Source of the DNA: Pseudomonas khorasanensis
GTDB lineage: Bacteria > Pseudomonadota > Gammaproteobacteria > Pseudomonadales > Pseudomonadaceae
Direction of reading: 5' to 3'
DNA length: 64,000 bases
NCBI RefSeq assembly: GCF_014268505.2
Contig: NZ_JABWQP020000003.1
Location: 62,001-126,000 of the forward strand
Of this stretch, positions 43,898-53,960 are shown piece by piece. Position 1 is the stretch's first letter; each line of letters opens with the position of its first letter. The notes beneath the pieces are model-generated. The model did not search any database. It was given only the letters and a program-made list of their open reading frames with translations, and was not told where the DNA came from. Made by a program: the position numbers and the translations under genes.

Positions 43898-44089
43898 GGT
43901 TTACCTCCTGGCTGACGTGAGTGCGGCTCATACTAGACCTCTGCTGATACCGCCGCTAGGGCATGTTGACAGTATCGCAACCGTTGCGTTGCACCGAAGC
44001 CAAAATGTTCTGCATTCATGCAAAAGCAGTTCACCGTTGCGGACGTTCGCGCTGGCATAATCCACCGCATCTCAGGTCGGAGAGTGCCC

Positions 44090-44755
44090 ATGTCGCGCTA
44101 CCTTTTTTTATCCCTCTGCCTGGTTTTTTCGGCTGCCCACGCCGATGAAAAAACCACGGCGAACGAAGCTCATGACCTGGCGTACAGCCTCGGTGCAAGC
44201 CTGGGCGAGCGGCTGCGCCAGGAAGTGCCGCAATTGCAGATCCAGGCGTTGATCGAAGGCCTGCAACAGGCTTATCAAGGCAAGCCGCTGGCACTCAGTG
44301 AGGCGCGCATCGAACAGATTCTCGCTGACCACGAATCACGGAATGCCGAGCAGGCATCGCGCCAGTCCAGCGAAGCAGCGATGGAAAACGAGCAGCGTTT
44401 TCTCAACGCAGAAAAAGCCAAACCGGGTGTGAAAGAATTGGCCGACGGCATCCTGCTGACCGAACTGACGCCTGGCTCTGGCGCCAAGGCCGGCCCCGAT
44501 GGAAAGGTGCAGGTGCTGTATGTCGGCAGGCTGCCGGACGGCACGGTGTTCGATCGGAACAACCAGCCGCAATGGTTCAACCTCGACAGTGTGATCGCCG
44601 GTTGGCGCACGGCACTGCAGAACATGCCGGTGGGCGCGAAATGGCGACTGGTGATCCCCTCTGATCAGGCTTACGGCGCCGACGGTGCCGGCGACCTGAT
44701 TGCGCCGTTCACACCGTTGGTGTTCGAAGTTGAATTGCGTGGCGCGACGAGTTGA
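44090..44755 (+). CDS. FKBP-type peptidyl-prolyl cis-trans isomerase (exported)
   Basis: A 221-residue periplasmic isomerase. The signal peptide (MSRYLFLSLCLVFSAAHA) precedes an N-terminal FkpA/Mip-like dimerisation helix region (YSLGASLGERLRQEVPQLQI, AEKAKPGVKELADGILL). The C-terminal FKBP domain has VQVLYVGRLPDGTVFDRNNQ, VIAGWRTALQNMPVGAKWRL and IPSDQAYGADGAGDLIAPFT. The DGTVFD and YG.. motifs that line the active site are present. The ATG at 44090 begins the signal peptide, so earlier in-frame starts are rejected. It is divergent from algP and ends at a shared terminator with algQ. Confidence 0.92.
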   Translation: MSRYLFLSLCLVFSAAHADEKTTANEAHDLAYSLGASLGERLRQEVPQLQIQALIEGLQQAYQGKPLALSEARIEQILADHESRNAEQASRQSSEAAMENEQRFLNAEKAKPGVKELADGILLTELTPGSGAKAGPDGKVQVLYVGRLPDGTVFDRNNQPQWFNLDSVIAGWRTALQNMPVGAKWRLVIPSDQAYGADGAGDLIAPFTPLVFEVELRGATS

Positions 44756-44770
44756 TCGGGCATAAAAAAA

Positions 44771-44800
44771 CGGTGCGCTTTCGGGCGCACCGTTTTTTTT
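44771..44800. terminator. Bidirectional terminator between the FKBP gene and algQ
   Basis: CGGTGCGC (44771-44778) pairs with GCGCACCG (44785-44792), with seven A residues before and eight T residues after. Confidence 0.9.
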
Positions 44801-44815
44801 GCTCAGAGTATGAGA

Positions 44816-45274
44816 TCAGGCTTGAACCGGATCTTCTACCTTGTGTGCCGTGTGCAGCACTTCAATCAGGCAGTCTTCGAGCTCGAAGCGCTCGTGCAGC
44901 AGACCGCCGAGTTCTTTGAATTTCTCCGCGACGCATTTGCCTTCATCGCAAAGATCGTTGAAGGCGAGAAGCTTCTCGGTGATGACGTCAATGCGCGGGT
45001 AGATCGTATCGGCGAGTTCCAGACCGCGTTTGTCATTGAACGCCTTGGCTTCGCCCGTCAGCTGTTCGTAGATTTCGAAGTGTCCGGCCGATACGTAATC
45101 GACCAGCACGCCGCAGAACTCCTGCAAAGGCTTGCGGCTTTCCGACAGCGCTTCAGGCCTGTCACCGAGCTTGTCGTAGGAATCGATCAGATCTTTGCGC
45201 TCCTGCAACCAGCGGTCGATCAGCAGATGAACTCCACCCCAGCGTTCCTGAGCATTCTGACAACTTTCGAGCAT
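44816..45274 (-). CDS. algQ: Anti-sigma70 factor AlgQ (Rsd family)
   Basis: A 152-residue cytosolic helical protein of the Rsd/AlgQ family, which binds the region 4 of sigma70 and shifts polymerase use. In P. aeruginosa it also affects alginate and NDP-kinase levels. Typical text is [40 protein letters not shown] and [20 protein letters not shown]. The ATG at 45274 with GAGAGA upstream matches the known AlgQ N-terminus; the nine codons upstream in frame are rejected. Interestingly, 6S RNA, another sigma70 modulator, is in the same window. Confidence 0.94.
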   Translation of the reverse strand: MLESCQNAQERWGGVHLLIDRWLQERKDLIDSYDKLGDRPEALSESRKPLQEFCGVLVDYVSAGHFEIYEQLTGEAKAFNDKRGLELADTIYPRIDVITEKLLAFNDLCDEGKCVAEKFKELGGLLHERFELEDCLIEVLHTAHKVEDPVQA

Positions 45275-45457
45275 GGCGGTCTCTCTTCCCTTGTGGGTCA
45301 TGCTGCTCTACACCCGCGCCCTGTTTCTGGTTTTTGCTAAAGGGACGTCGGGCAGAGCGTCATCGAGCAACATAAATCCAAATGACACGTGCGGGCCAGA
45401 TTATGCCCGCGCGCTTATGGCTTCAAGGTACGCAGGCGATAAAGTTCATACAAGTGT

Positions 45458-46009
45458 TTAATCCTGCAACGGCTGCCGGTGCGACGCTTCGCCGCTCAAT
45501 GGCCGTTGCAGAGCATTGCAGACCAGTCGCAACAACTGGTACACGGCAAGAATCGACACCGCGACAAAGAGCAACAGGCTCCACTCCGGGATACTCAGGT
45601 CAAACAGTGTCCAGGAGATTTCTGCGCAATCGGCACCGCCTTTAAACATTTTCCGCAATGCGCAAACCCATTGAAAACCATCTGGCAGCGGCTCTGTAAC
45701 CGGCGAGCAGTGGACCAGTTGCAACACTGGATCACTTTGAATCAATACCTGCCGCCAGGCCGCGGTAGTGCCACCCAGGCTCGCCCCCAGCGCGACCATC
45801 CAGTAAAGCCACAGGCTTGCGCGATCAGGCCCGTGCACCGCCGCCGCTCCACAGCATGCGCACAACAGCGTGAGGAACAGCCGCTGCACCAGGCACAAAC
45901 TGCACGGCGTCAGGCCGACGGCGTATTCAAGATAATAGGAAGCTCCCAGAGCAAAGGCCCCCGCAATGAAAGCGATGAAGAACAAGGAGCGTGAGCAGGC
46001 CAACGACAT
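45458..46009 (-). CDS. dsbB: Disulfide bond formation protein DsbB
   Basis: A 183-residue inner-membrane protein that reoxidises periplasmic DsbA and passes electrons to ubiquinone. Four membrane spans are visible. The first periplasmic loop has the redox pair CSLC (C36, C39), and the second loop has C101 (LVHCSPV) and C128 (GGADCAE), all four residues required. It follows the hemC-hemDX-hemY block on the same strand after a 226-base gap. In Pseudomonas this copy (DsbH/DsbB2) sits between algQ and hemY as I recall, and a second dsbB elsewhere is likely. Confidence 0.93.
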   Translation of the reverse strand: MSLACSRSLFFIAFIAGAFALGASYYLEYAVGLTPCSLCLVQRLFLTLLCACCGAAAVHGPDRASLWLYWMVALGASLGGTTAAWRQVLIQSDPVLQLVHCSPVTEPLPDGFQWVCALRKMFKGGADCAEISWTLFDLSIPEWSLLLFVAVSILAVYQLLRLVCNALQRPLSGEASHRQPLQD

Positions 46010-46210
46010 GGCTTTTCCGTAACAGTAGAGACAGAAGGTTACGGTAGAGGAAAGCGTGTCAGCCTTTCAAGGCGATGCCCTGCCGACAGTTCACCAGATT
46101 TGTGAGGAAAACCCGACAGGTTCGAGAGGAATATTGGAACGCTTGTGTAGGACTCTTCCTTGAGCACTTCAATGAGGCTGAATTCCGGTGACCCAGGCAG
46201 ACGAGGGAGA

Positions 46211-46230
46211 CGAGGGAGCAAGCTCCCTCG
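46211..46230. terminator. Hairpin after hemY
   Basis: CGAGGGAGC-AA-GCTCCCTCG is a perfect nine-base stem with a two-base loop just after the hemY stop on the minus strand. It belongs to the GAGGGAGC/GCTCCCTC palindrome family and lacks a T-run, so termination would be weak. The rest of the 226-base gap to dsbB shows nothing clear. Confidence 0.5.
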
Positions 46231-46235
46231 TGGCT

Positions 46236-47474
46236 TCAAACTCGCGCCGGAACCGGCAGGGGCGCGGCTAGCAGGCGCTCGTCCAGCAGTCCAAGGCCTT
46301 CCTGGAACAACTGATTGCTGCGCTCGGTATCGCCGAGCTGTGCAAGCAAACGGGCCAACTCCGCGCAGGCCTCCGGGTTGCGCTGCACCCGCAGACTGCT
46401 TTCCAGGTAATCCCGCGCCTTGCCCCACAGGCTGATTTGCAGGCAAAGACGACCCAGGGTCAGCAGCAGGCTCGGATCGGCCGGGTGCTCCTTGAGCCAG
46501 CCTTCAGCGGTCTGCAATTGTCGCGCTGGATCAGTGCCGCGAACCAATCCATAAAGACGCGCCAGATGGCTATCGTATTTACGCTTGAGCGCCGTGCGCA
46601 GAACCTCTTCCGCCTCGACCTGAGCCCCCAGTTGACGCAACTGCTCTGCGTAAGCCAGCACCAGCGGCGACTCCTGACGCTGTGCCGAAGTAAGCTGCTC
46701 CCACGCACGCTTGAGCGATTGCAGCCCCACGGTGCCGTCCTCTTCGCGATGCGCTGCCAGAGACAGATTTTCACCCCAGGCACGGCGCTCCAGCTCAGCA
46801 AGTTCCGCCGGCGGCAAAACCTTGTCCTTGCGCAACTCCGGCAGCAGACGAATCACCGCTGACCACTCCCCACGCTGCTGGTACAAACGCTGCAATTGAC
46901 GCAACGTCTGCGCGCTGCGTGGATGCCGCTCGTGCATGGCCTGCAACGTCACCAGCGCACCATCGGTGTCGCCGCGATCGGTCTGCAGTTGGGCGTGACT
47001 CAAGGCAATCGCCAACTCGGCTTGCGGCTGACGCTCCAGTGCCCGCTCGAGCAACCGATCGGACTCTTCGTAGTGACCTTGCTCGTTCGCCGCGCGGGCA
47101 GCGCCCAGGTAGTACAGCAGCGGCTGGCGCTCGGCTTCGGCTGCGCGAGTCAAATGACGCTGCGCGCTGGCCCAGCGCCCTTCCGCCAGATCCAGTTGAC
47201 CGTGTTCGATGGCCACTTGCACGCGGCGGCTGCGATTGCGTCGTGACCAGGGATTGACCACACCCGTAGAGGCCATCACCAGCTCGATCAACACTTTGAT
47301 GCCCCAGAACAGCAGCCACAACACCGCGATCACCGCCAATGTCGCCCACAGGCTCGACTCGTAGCGGAACCCTTTGTAGGCCACCAGCACGTAACCGGAA
47401 TGCTCGGCAACCGCCAGGCCCAACGCTGCGGTCGCGGCGATGACCAGAAACACGATCACATACAGGCGTTTCAT
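46236..47474 (-). CDS. hemY: Heme biosynthesis-associated TPR protein HemY
   Basis: A 412-residue inner-membrane protein. Two N-terminal membrane spans (about 2-22 and 42-64; VLWLLFWGIKVLIELV) are followed by a cytosolic or periplasmic TPR array. Repeats include LLYYLGAARAANEQGHYEES, LLERALERQPQAELAIALSH and LLLTLGRLCLQISLWGKARD. This is the proteobacterial HemY (not the Bacillus oxidase), found with hemX in E. coli. It begins with ATGA overlap on the hemDX stop, so it is co-translated. A scaffold role for the porphyrin branch is inferred from conserved linkage. Confidence 0.93.
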   Translation of the reverse strand: MKRLYVIVFLVIAATAALGLAVAEHSGYVLVAYKGFRYESSLWATLAVIAVLWLLFWGIKVLIELVMASTGVVNPWSRRNRSRRVQVAIEHGQLDLAEGRWASAQRHLTRAAEAERQPLLYYLGAARAANEQGHYEESDRLLERALERQPQAELAIALSHAQLQTDRGDTDGALVTLQAMHERHPRSAQTLRQLQRLYQQRGEWSAVIRLLPELRKDKVLPPAELAELERRAWGENLSLAAHREEDGTVGLQSLKRAWEQLTSAQRQESPLVLAYAEQLRQLGAQVEAEEVLRTALKRKYDSHLARLYGLVRGTDPARQLQTAEGWLKEHPADPSLLLTLGRLCLQISLWGKARDYLESSLRVQRNPEACAELARLLAQLGDTERSNQLFQEGLGLLDERLLAAPLPVPARV

Positions 47475-49396
47475 GGCATTGCCTCCTGCGCCGCGTTGGC
47501 GGCAGGCTTGGCGAACGGTTTCACCGACTCTTCGGCATTGACGTTACGTCGCTCCAGATACGCCTGCACCGCACTCAAGGTGCCGGTCAGATCCGGCGTG
47601 TTGACGGTGACCGGTTCCTTGCTGAGCTCGGCGACCTGTTCCAGCATGACTTTGCTTTGCGGATTGTCCGGGTTGAAATTGCCCTTGAGCACATCGCGCG
47701 CCTCAGCCATCGCCTGGGTGTAGACCGGTGCCTGACCATTGAGCGCCGCCCATTGCGCTTGTTCCAGCGCCAGGCTCAGGGCCAGGCGCACCTGACTCAG
47801 GCTCTGTCCGGCCAGAAGAGGTTTCACGTTCTTGTCGGCGTTGAAATCGATACGGATGTAGTGCGAAACCTTGTCCCACCATTGCGCCCAGCGACTGGCG
47901 CCATCGCCGTCGGCCGTCAGGCCAGGCAGCGACTCACCGCGATCCTTGTATTCCGGCGCCAGCTCGGTGAGTTCGATAACCTGGTCGCGCAGTGCACCAA
48001 GGCGCAGGAACAAACCAGTGCGATCCGGCTGTTCGGTGCTGCGCAAAGCGACGAGGGTTTTCGCTACCTGTTCGCGGGCGGCAAAGGAACCCGGATCGTT
48101 CTGTTCACGCAGGATTTCGTCGGCGCCCTGCACCAGCGCCTGAGCGCTGCTGATGTCCTGCAACGCCGACAGACGCAGGCTGGCGAGGCGCAGCAAATGC
48201 TCGGCTTCGGCGAGGCGCCAATCCTTGCGGCTGGCGCCGAGAACGGTTTCCAGTCGTTGATTGAGGCGCTGCTGATCGCCTTGCAACTGCGTCACCAGAC
48301 GCTGGCGCTCGGCAAGTTCGTCGGCGCCCGGCAATTGCGCGAGGCGCTCGGTCAGGCGCTGCTCATTGAGTTTCAGACTCTGCGCCTGATCGTTCAACGC
48401 CTGCACCTGACTCGACTGCTGCTGAGTGTTGCTCTGCAGGTGGCGCACCTGCCAGACACCCCAGCCACCGACAGCAACACCGGCAGCGCCCAGCAACAAA
48501 GCGACAATCGCCAGCCCATTGCCTCGGCGCGGCTCTTTGGCCGGTAGTGGAGTTTCAACCTGGGCATCGCGCGCAGGCTGGACATCATCTTTTGGCAAGG
48601 CTGTTTCGCTCACGTATCCATCCTTTGCATTAGAAAACGGCACGGGACATTCCCGTAACGCCGTCAGCAAAGCCGCGGCACTAGCGCCGCGGCAATCCAC
48701 AACTGTTAGAGCCCCGGCGGCACGTGCCAGCTCGGCGACTCTTGGGCTTGGAACAAACAACGGCAACTGCGCAATGCTCGGCCAGGCATCGCCAGCCATT
48801 CGCCGCAGGTGCTCGAAACCCTGTCCACTGCTGACCACCAGCCCGTTCAAGCGTTCCGCTTCGATCCGCCGTGGCAACTCGTTCGGCGGGTAGGCTGGCA
48901 GGTCACGACGATACAACTCCAGATATTCGACACTAGCACCAAGCGCGCGCAGGCGCTCGGCGAGCAGTTCACGGCCGCCCTCGCCGCGCAGAATCAACAC
49001 CTGAGCGCCAGGCCGGCTGACCGCCTCGCGCAGCCGCGGCAATTGCAGCAACGCTTCGCTGTCATCGCCGTCTGCGGGAAAGCTTACATCGAGGCCATGA
49101 TCGCGCAGAATTTCTGCGGTCGCCGCGCCGACGCTGAACCAAGGCACCGTCAATGACGAGATGCCTTCGGATTTCAGCAGATCCACCGCAATGCGCGCCG
49201 CCGGCTTGCTGACCACAATCACTGCACTGCAAGCAGGCAATCGCGCGATCGCCTGACGAATCGTGTCAGAGATCGGCAGCGGGACAATGTCCAGAAGCGG
49301 CAGGCAACTGCTGAAAATCCCGTGTCCGGTCAACTGTTCGGCCAGCGCCACACAGTCGTGCTCAGGACGCGTCAGCAGCAGGCGCCAGCCGGTCAC
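47471..49396 (-). CDS. hemDX: Fused uroporphyrinogen-III synthase HemD-membrane protein HemX
   Basis: One open frame of 641 residues. Residues 1-250 are HemD ([52 protein letters not shown]), the cytosolic enzyme that closes hydroxymethylbilane to uroporphyrinogen III. Residues 262-641 are HemX: a membrane span (about 292-312), a coiled coil, then a periplasmic helical domain. E. coli has separate hemD and hemX. Between the parts an RBS-like AAGGA precedes an in-frame GTG at 48613 (residue 262), which could still start HemX alone. Adding one T to the run at about 48639-48642 would give a stop (TTC TAA), so the fusion is either real or one base from being split. The start GTG overlaps hemC as GTGA. 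Confidence 0.88.
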   Translation of the reverse strand: MTGWRLLLTRPEHDCVALAEQLTGHGIFSSCLPLLDIVPLPISDTIRQAIARLPACSAVIVVSKPAARIAVDLLKSEGISSLTVPWFSVGAATAEILRDHGLDVSFPADGDDSEALLQLPRLREAVSRPGAQVLILRGEGGRELLAERLRALGASVEYLELYRRDLPAYPPNELPRRIEAERLNGLVVSSGQGFEHLRRMAGDAWPSIAQLPLFVPSPRVAELARAAGALTVVDCRGASAAALLTALRECPVPFSNAKDGYVSETALPKDDVQPARDAQVETPLPAKEPRRGNGLAIVALLLGAAGVAVGGWGVWQVRHLQSNTQQQSSQVQALNDQAQSLKLNEQRLTERLAQLPGADELAERQRLVTQLQGDQQRLNQRLETVLGASRKDWRLAEAEHLLRLASLRLSALQDISSAQALVQGADEILREQNDPGSFAAREQVAKTLVALRSTEQPDRTGLFLRLGALRDQVIELTELAPEYKDRGESLPGLTADGDGASRWAQWWDKVSHYIRIDFNADKNVKPLLAGQSLSQVRLALSLALEQAQWAALNGQAPVYTQAMAEARDVLKGNFNPDNPQSKVMLEQVAELSKEPVTVNTPDLTGTLSAVQAYLERRNVNAEESVKPFAKPAANAAQEAMP

Positions 49397-50334
49397 TCGT
49401 GACCCGCCTCGCCATACACTGCCTTGAGAATGTCACCGGCGCCCTGCTTGAGCAGATCTTCGGCGACCTGCACGCCCAGGGCTTGGGCGTCAGCACGTGG
49501 CGCCCGCGCCTGGGCGCTGAGCAGCTTGCCACCGCTCGGCTCACCGACCAGACCGCGCAACCACAACTGCTCGCCTTCAAGCACGGCGTAGCAGGCGATC
49601 GGCACTTGGCAGCCACCGTTCAAATGTTTGTTGAGGGCACGTTCGGCGTTCACGCGCGAAGCGGTGTCGGCGTGGTGCAAAGGCGCGAGCAAGGCGTGAA
49701 TTTCGCTGTCGGCGCTGCGGCATTCGATGCCCACTGCGCCCTGACCGCCGGCCGGCAGGCTGTCATCAACGCTGATCGCCGAGGTGATGCGATCCTCAAA
49801 ACCGAGACGGATAAGACCCGCCGCCGCCAGAATGATCGCGTCGTACTCGCCGGCGTCAAGCTTGGCCAGTCGGGTGTTGACGTTGCCACGCAGGAAACGG
49901 ATCTGCAGGTCCGGGCGCCGGGTCAGCAACTGCGCCTGACGACGCAAGCTGGACGTACCGACAATGGCCCCGGCGGGCAGAGCCTCAAGGCTTGCGTAGG
50001 TGTTGGAAACAAACGCGTCGCGTGGATCTTCGCGCTCGCAGATGCAGAACAGGCCCAGCCCCTGAGGGAAGTCCATCGGCACGTCTTTCATCGAGTGGAC
50101 GGCGATGTCGGCTTCGTTTTCCAGCAGCGCGGTTTCCAGTTCCTTGACGAACAGACCCTTGCCGCCGATCTTCGACAGCGGCGAGTCGAGCAGCTTGTCG
50201 CCGCGACTGACCATGGGCACCAGCGTCACCAGCAAGCCCGGATGGGCCGCCTCAAGACGGGCTTTTACGTATTCGGCCTGCCAGAGGGCCAGCGCACTCT
50301 TACGGGTGGCGATGCGGATTTCGCGAGGGGACAT
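49393..50334 (-). CDS. hemC: Hydroxymethylbilane synthase (porphobilinogen deaminase)
   Basis: Cytosolic enzyme polymerising four porphobilinogens into hydroxymethylbilane. The 313-residue protein has the conserved start [20 protein letters not shown] and [20 protein letters not shown]. It also has the catalytic aspartate region [26 protein letters not shown] and the dipyrromethane cofactor cysteine C242 ([13 protein letters not shown]), the same number as in E. coli. It leads hemC-hemDX-hemY, overlapping hemDX by four bases. algR lies 135 bases upstream on the same strand. Confidence 0.96.
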   Translation of the reverse strand: MSPREIRIATRKSALALWQAEYVKARLEAAHPGLLVTLVPMVSRGDKLLDSPLSKIGGKGLFVKELETALLENEADIAVHSMKDVPMDFPQGLGLFCICEREDPRDAFVSNTYASLEALPAGAIVGTSSLRRQAQLLTRRPDLQIRFLRGNVNTRLAKLDAGEYDAIILAAAGLIRLGFEDRITSAISVDDSLPAGGQGAVGIECRSADSEIHALLAPLHHADTASRVNAERALNKHLNGGCQVPIACYAVLEGEQLWLRGLVGEPSGGKLLSAQARAPRADAQALGVQVAEDLLKQGAGDILKAVYGEAGHE

Positions 50335-50469
50335 GGAACAATCCGTACTGAAAAGATACGGCGGATAATAACAGCTCAGCCAAATCCACTTTGACTTGAA
50401 TCAGAAAACGGCCTGGCCTCCCTGGCCTGCCATGCCGATTGGAATTCGCAAGGCCCGGTATAGACCGGC

Positions 50470-51216
50470 TCAAAGCCCCTGCATCATCTTGCGTACACCG
50501 GCCACATGCCGACGGCTGACAATCAGCGCATCGCCATTGAGGCCTTTGAGGAACAACTGGAAATGCCCCAGCGGCGTGCGCTGCAAACGCTCGATGCGGT
50601 CGCGGGCGACCAGCGCGTTGCGGTGGATACGCACAAAGCGTTCGCCGAATTCGTCTTCCAGGGCTTTGAGGGGTTCGTCGAGCAACACCTCCCCGGCTTC
50701 GTGGCGCAGGGTCACGTATTTGTGGTCGGCGATGAAATAGACCACCTGATCCAGCGGGATCAGCTCGATGCCTTTACGGGTACGCGCACTGATGTGGCTG
50801 CGTGGACCGTTGCCACTTTCGGCAGCGGGGCGGGTCAAGGCCGAGAGCTGCGTCCGATTGGGACGATCGGCCCGTTTCAGAGCGTCATTCAAGTGTTCGG
50901 TTCGCACAGGTTTCACCACATAGCCCACGGCGCTGGCCTGCAGGGCTTCCACGGCAAATTCATCGGGGCTGGTGCAAAACACCACGGCCGGCGGCGTTTC
51001 TCGTTCGCAAAGTCTGGCAGCGACTTGCAGGCCATCGAGGCCCGGCATGCGGATATCGAGCAGCACGATATCCGGCTTGTGGCTGTCGATCAGCGCCAAC
51101 GCCTCCTCGCCATTCGTGGCACTGGGCTCCAGGACTGTGTAACCCTCGAGTTCGCTCACCATTCGGCTGAGGCGCTCGCGAGCCAGGGGTTCGTCATCAA
51201 CGATCAGGACATTCAT
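50470..51216 (-). CDS. algR: LytTR-type response regulator AlgR
   Basis: A 248-residue response regulator controlling alginate, type IV pili and virulence genes in P. aeruginosa. The receiver domain (1-125) has the acidic pair D7-D8, the phospho-acceptor D54 (IVLLDIRMPG) and VVKPV; residues about 140-248 form the LytTR DNA-binding domain (YVTLRHEAGEVLLDEPLKAL, RIHRNALVARDRIERL). The ATG at 51216 gives exactly the AlgR length. In P. aeruginosa the sensor gene algZ/fimS lies directly upstream; here argH follows in divergent orientation with only a 467-base gap, so no cognate sensor is adjacent. Confidence 0.95.
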   Translation of the reverse strand: MNVLIVDDEPLARERLSRMVSELEGYTVLEPSATNGEEALALIDSHKPDIVLLDIRMPGLDGLQVAARLCERETPPAVVFCTSPDEFAVEALQASAVGYVVKPVRTEHLNDALKRADRPNRTQLSALTRPAAESGNGPRSHISARTRKGIELIPLDQVVYFIADHKYVTLRHEAGEVLLDEPLKALEDEFGERFVRIHRNALVARDRIERLQRTPLGHFQLFLKGLNGDALIVSRRHVAGVRKMMQGL

Positions 51217-51683
51217 ATTGCGCTGGATTCCTGCGTGAGTCTCGCACAAGGATAGCGTAGACAGGTGAAGTGACGTCCGTCACCGCGATCCACGCTAAGA
51301 CTAGCCCGAGCCCCAAAAAGTGCCGTACGTCGGCCAGCAATATTTGCCAGCGTTCGGGTCGCACCGCTCAGAGCCCGCTGTTTCCTGCGTTTCTCACGGG
51401 GTTGACTCAAGGACAACTCACCCGCCCCCTCTTCTTAACAGTCGGTGGCCGGACCTTTGCATGATCCGCATTCGCACCAACCCTTATGTCCACTGTAGAC
51501 GTTCGTCGGAACGATATTGCTCAATCGAAAAATATCCTTTCGCAAATTCTTTGCAGAAAACGCAGGCCAGCGCTCCCCGGCCGGAAAAAACGTATCGACC
51601 TGTGTCAACGACACGATTGGCAACCCTGTTATTATCCGCGCCTGCATTCCACGCCTTTTCTCCAAGCCGATACGAGCGAATTC
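51217..51683. other. Intergenic region between algR and argH, no gene seen
   Basis: This 467-base divergent region should hold the algR and argH promoters. No open frame with credible codon use or a histidine-kinase remnant was found. GACGTTCGTC at 51498-51507 matches eight of ten positions of the AlgR-box consensus ACCGTTCGTC, including the GTTCGTC core. TATTAT at 51630-51635, 49 bases before argH, is -10-like but lacks a good -35. Confidence 0.55.
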
Positions 51684-53078
51684 ATGAGCACTGACAAGAC
51701 CAATCAGTCCTGGGGCGGCCGCTTCAGTGAACCCGTCGACGCCTTCGTCGCCCGCTTCACCGCCTCCGTCACTTTCGACCAGCGCCTGTATCGCCACGAC
51801 ATCATGGGCTCGATCGCCCACGCTACCATGCTGGCCAAGGTCGGCGTGCTGACCGATGCCGAGCGCGACAGCATCATCGATGGCCTGAAGACCATTCAAA
51901 GCGAAATCGAGGCCGGCCAGTTCGACTGGCGCATCGACCTTGAAGACGTGCACATGAACATCGAAGCACGCCTGACCGACCGCATCGGCGTCACCGGCAA
52001 GAAGTTGCACACCGGGCGCAGCCGTAACGACCAGGTCGCCACCGACATCCGCCTGTGGCTACGCGACGAGATCGACCTGATCCTGGCCGAGATCACCCGC
52101 CTGCAAAAAGGCCTGCTGGAGCAAGCAGAGCGCGAAGCCGCGAGCATCATGCCGGGCTTTACTCACCTGCAGACCGCGCAACCGGTGACCTTTGGCCACC
52201 ACATGCTGGCCTGGTTCGAAATGCTCAGCCGCGATTACGAGCGCCTCGTCGATTGCCGCAAACGCACCAACCGCATGCCGCTGGGCAGCGCTGCGCTGGC
52301 GGGCACGACTTATCCGATCGACCGCGAGTACACCGCGCAACTGCTGGGTTTCGACGCCGTCGGCGGCAACTCGCTGGACAACGTTTCGGACCGCGACTTC
52401 GCCATTGAATTCTGCTCGGCCGCGAGCATCGCGATGATGCATCTGTCGCGGTTCTCCGAAGAGCTGGTGCTGTGGACCAGCGCGCAGTTCCAGTTCATCG
52501 ATCTGCCGGATCGCTTCTGCACCGGCAGCTCGATCATGCCGCAAAAGAAAAACCCGGACGTGCCGGAGCTGGTGCGTGGCAAGACCGGTCGTGTATTCGG
52601 CGCGCTGATGGGCCTGTTGACCCTGATGAAAGGCCAGCCGCTGGCCTACAACAAGGACAATCAGGAAGACAAGGAACCGCTGTTTGATGCCGCCGACACC
52701 CTGCGCGATTCGCTGCGTGCGTTCGCCGACATGATCCCGGCGATCAAACCGAAACATGCCATCATGCGTGAAGCGGCCCTGCGCGGTTTTTCCACAGCGA
52801 CCGACCTGGCGGACTATCTGGTGCGCCGTGGCCTGCCGTTCCGTGACTGTCACGAGATTGTTGGCCACGCCGTGAAATACGGTGTCGACAGCGGCAAGGA
52901 TCTGGCCGAAATGAGTCTTGAAGAACTGCGCCAGTTCAGTGATCAGATCGAGCAGGACGTCTTCGCCGTGCTGACCCTGGAAGGCTCGGTGAATGCCCGA
53001 GACCACATCGGTGGGACTGCCCCGGCGCAGGTCAAAGCCGCCGTCGTGCGCGGTCAGGCCTTGATTGCCAGCCGTTAA
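51684..53078 (+). CDS. argH: Argininosuccinate lyase
   Basis: Cytosolic last enzyme of arginine synthesis, splitting argininosuccinate into arginine and fumarate. The 464-residue protein has the fumarase/aspartase-superfamily signature [12 protein letters not shown] carrying the catalytic serine, [20 protein letters not shown] with the catalytic histidine region, and [13 protein letters not shown]. The ATG at 51684 ([20 protein letters not shown]) fits family length; the frame is open upstream but those codons do not resemble protein. It is divergent from algR and ends at a REP pair. Confidence 0.96.
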   Translation: MSTDKTNQSWGGRFSEPVDAFVARFTASVTFDQRLYRHDIMGSIAHATMLAKVGVLTDAERDSIIDGLKTIQSEIEAGQFDWRIDLEDVHMNIEARLTDRIGVTGKKLHTGRSRNDQVATDIRLWLRDEIDLILAEITRLQKGLLEQAEREAASIMPGFTHLQTAQPVTFGHHMLAWFEMLSRDYERLVDCRKRTNRMPLGSAALAGTTYPIDREYTAQLLGFDAVGGNSLDNVSDRDFAIEFCSAASIAMMHLSRFSEELVLWTSAQFQFIDLPDRFCTGSSIMPQKKNPDVPELVRGKTGRVFGALMGLLTLMKGQPLAYNKDNQEDKEPLFDAADTLRDSLRAFADMIPAIKPKHAIMREAALRGFSTATDLADYLVRRGLPFRDCHEIVGHAVKYGVDSGKDLAEMSLEELRQFSDQIEQDVFAVLTLEGSVNARDHIGGTAPAQVKAAVVRGQALIASR

Positions 53079-53096
53079 GCGCTAAAAGCTAAAAGC

Positions 53097-53160
53097 TTCG
53101 CGAGCAGGCTCGCTCCCACATTGGAATGCGTTCCTTTGTGGGAGCGAGCCTGCTCGCGAA
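53097..53160. repeat. REP pair downstream of argH
   Basis: TTCGCGAGCAGGCTCGCTCCCACA (53097-53120) and its exact reverse complement (53137-53160) with a 16-base loop, between convergent genes argH and gst. Confidence 0.9.
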
Positions 53161-53177
53161 TAGGTACGACACAAACC

Positions 53178-53837
53178 CTACTTCTTCGCAGCAATCATCG
53201 CCAGAAACGCCGGCATCGCCGCATCCTTGTCCGCTGCAATCTTCTGCGCATGCGGATTTTGCTCAAGCCGCTCCAGCAACGCTTTCGCCTGCGGCATGTC
53301 GGCCAGCAAATCGATTCCGAACAGCTTTTGCCCGACCGCACAGGCGAGCGGCACGCTATAAAGAAAATACAAATCGGCAATGCTCAGGCTGTCACCCGCC
53401 ACATACGGAGCGAATTTGCCGTGGCGGCCCAGCGCTGCAAAACCCAGCAGCAACTCGGTCCGGGTCTTTTCCTTGATCGCCTCCGGCAGGCTCACGCCGA
53501 AAAACGCTTCGCCATAACAGGCCCGGCCGGGCAGCTCGATATACAACTCGATCTCCTTGGCAATCGCCAACACCTGTGCACGCTCGAACGGATCGCCCGG
53601 CAGCAGCGGCTTGCCTTCCTGGGTCTGTTCGAGATATTCAAGGATGATCGCGGTTTCGTTAATGTAACCGGCCTCGACGCCCAGCACCGGAACCTTGCCA
53701 CGCGGGCTGATCGCCAGTGATTCCGGGGTTTGCGTCGGGGCGAAGGTCACCTCTTCGAATGGCAAACCTTTTTCCAGGAGGGCCAGTTTGACCATGTTGT
53801 AGTAGTTGCTGACGCAGAATCCGTAGAGTTTGAACAT
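53178..53837 (-). CDS. Glutathione S-transferase family protein
   Basis: A 219-residue cytosolic protein with a thioredoxin-like N-terminal domain (MFKLYGFCVSNYYNMVKLAL; SPRGKVPVLGVEAGYINETA, the cis-proline and glutathione-binding ETA turn). An all-helical C-terminal domain with VAGDSLSIADLYFLYSVPLA follows. The cysteine/serine start (FCVSNYYN) suggests an omega/beta-like active site. GGAGG upstream fixes the ATG at 53837; the preceding GTG codon is rejected. Substrate unknown. It converges on argH over a REP pair. Confidence 0.9.
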   Translation of the reverse strand: MFKLYGFCVSNYYNMVKLALLEKGLPFEEVTFAPTQTPESLAISPRGKVPVLGVEAGYINETAIILEYLEQTQEGKPLLPGDPFERAQVLAIAKEIELYIELPGRACYGEAFFGVSLPEAIKEKTRTELLLGFAALGRHGKFAPYVAGDSLSIADLYFLYSVPLACAVGQKLFGIDLLADMPQAKALLERLEQNPHAQKIAADKDAAMPAFLAMIAAKK

Positions 53838-53960
53838 CACAGAGCCTCCAGGCCGGGTGGGGTGGGCAGTGCCTGTTTATAGATCGCGGCGGCATTTCCC
53901 GCCAGCAGCATCACGCCGCTGAATGCGGGTAAACTGGCGCCTTTCCTTGAGGAGCCTGCC

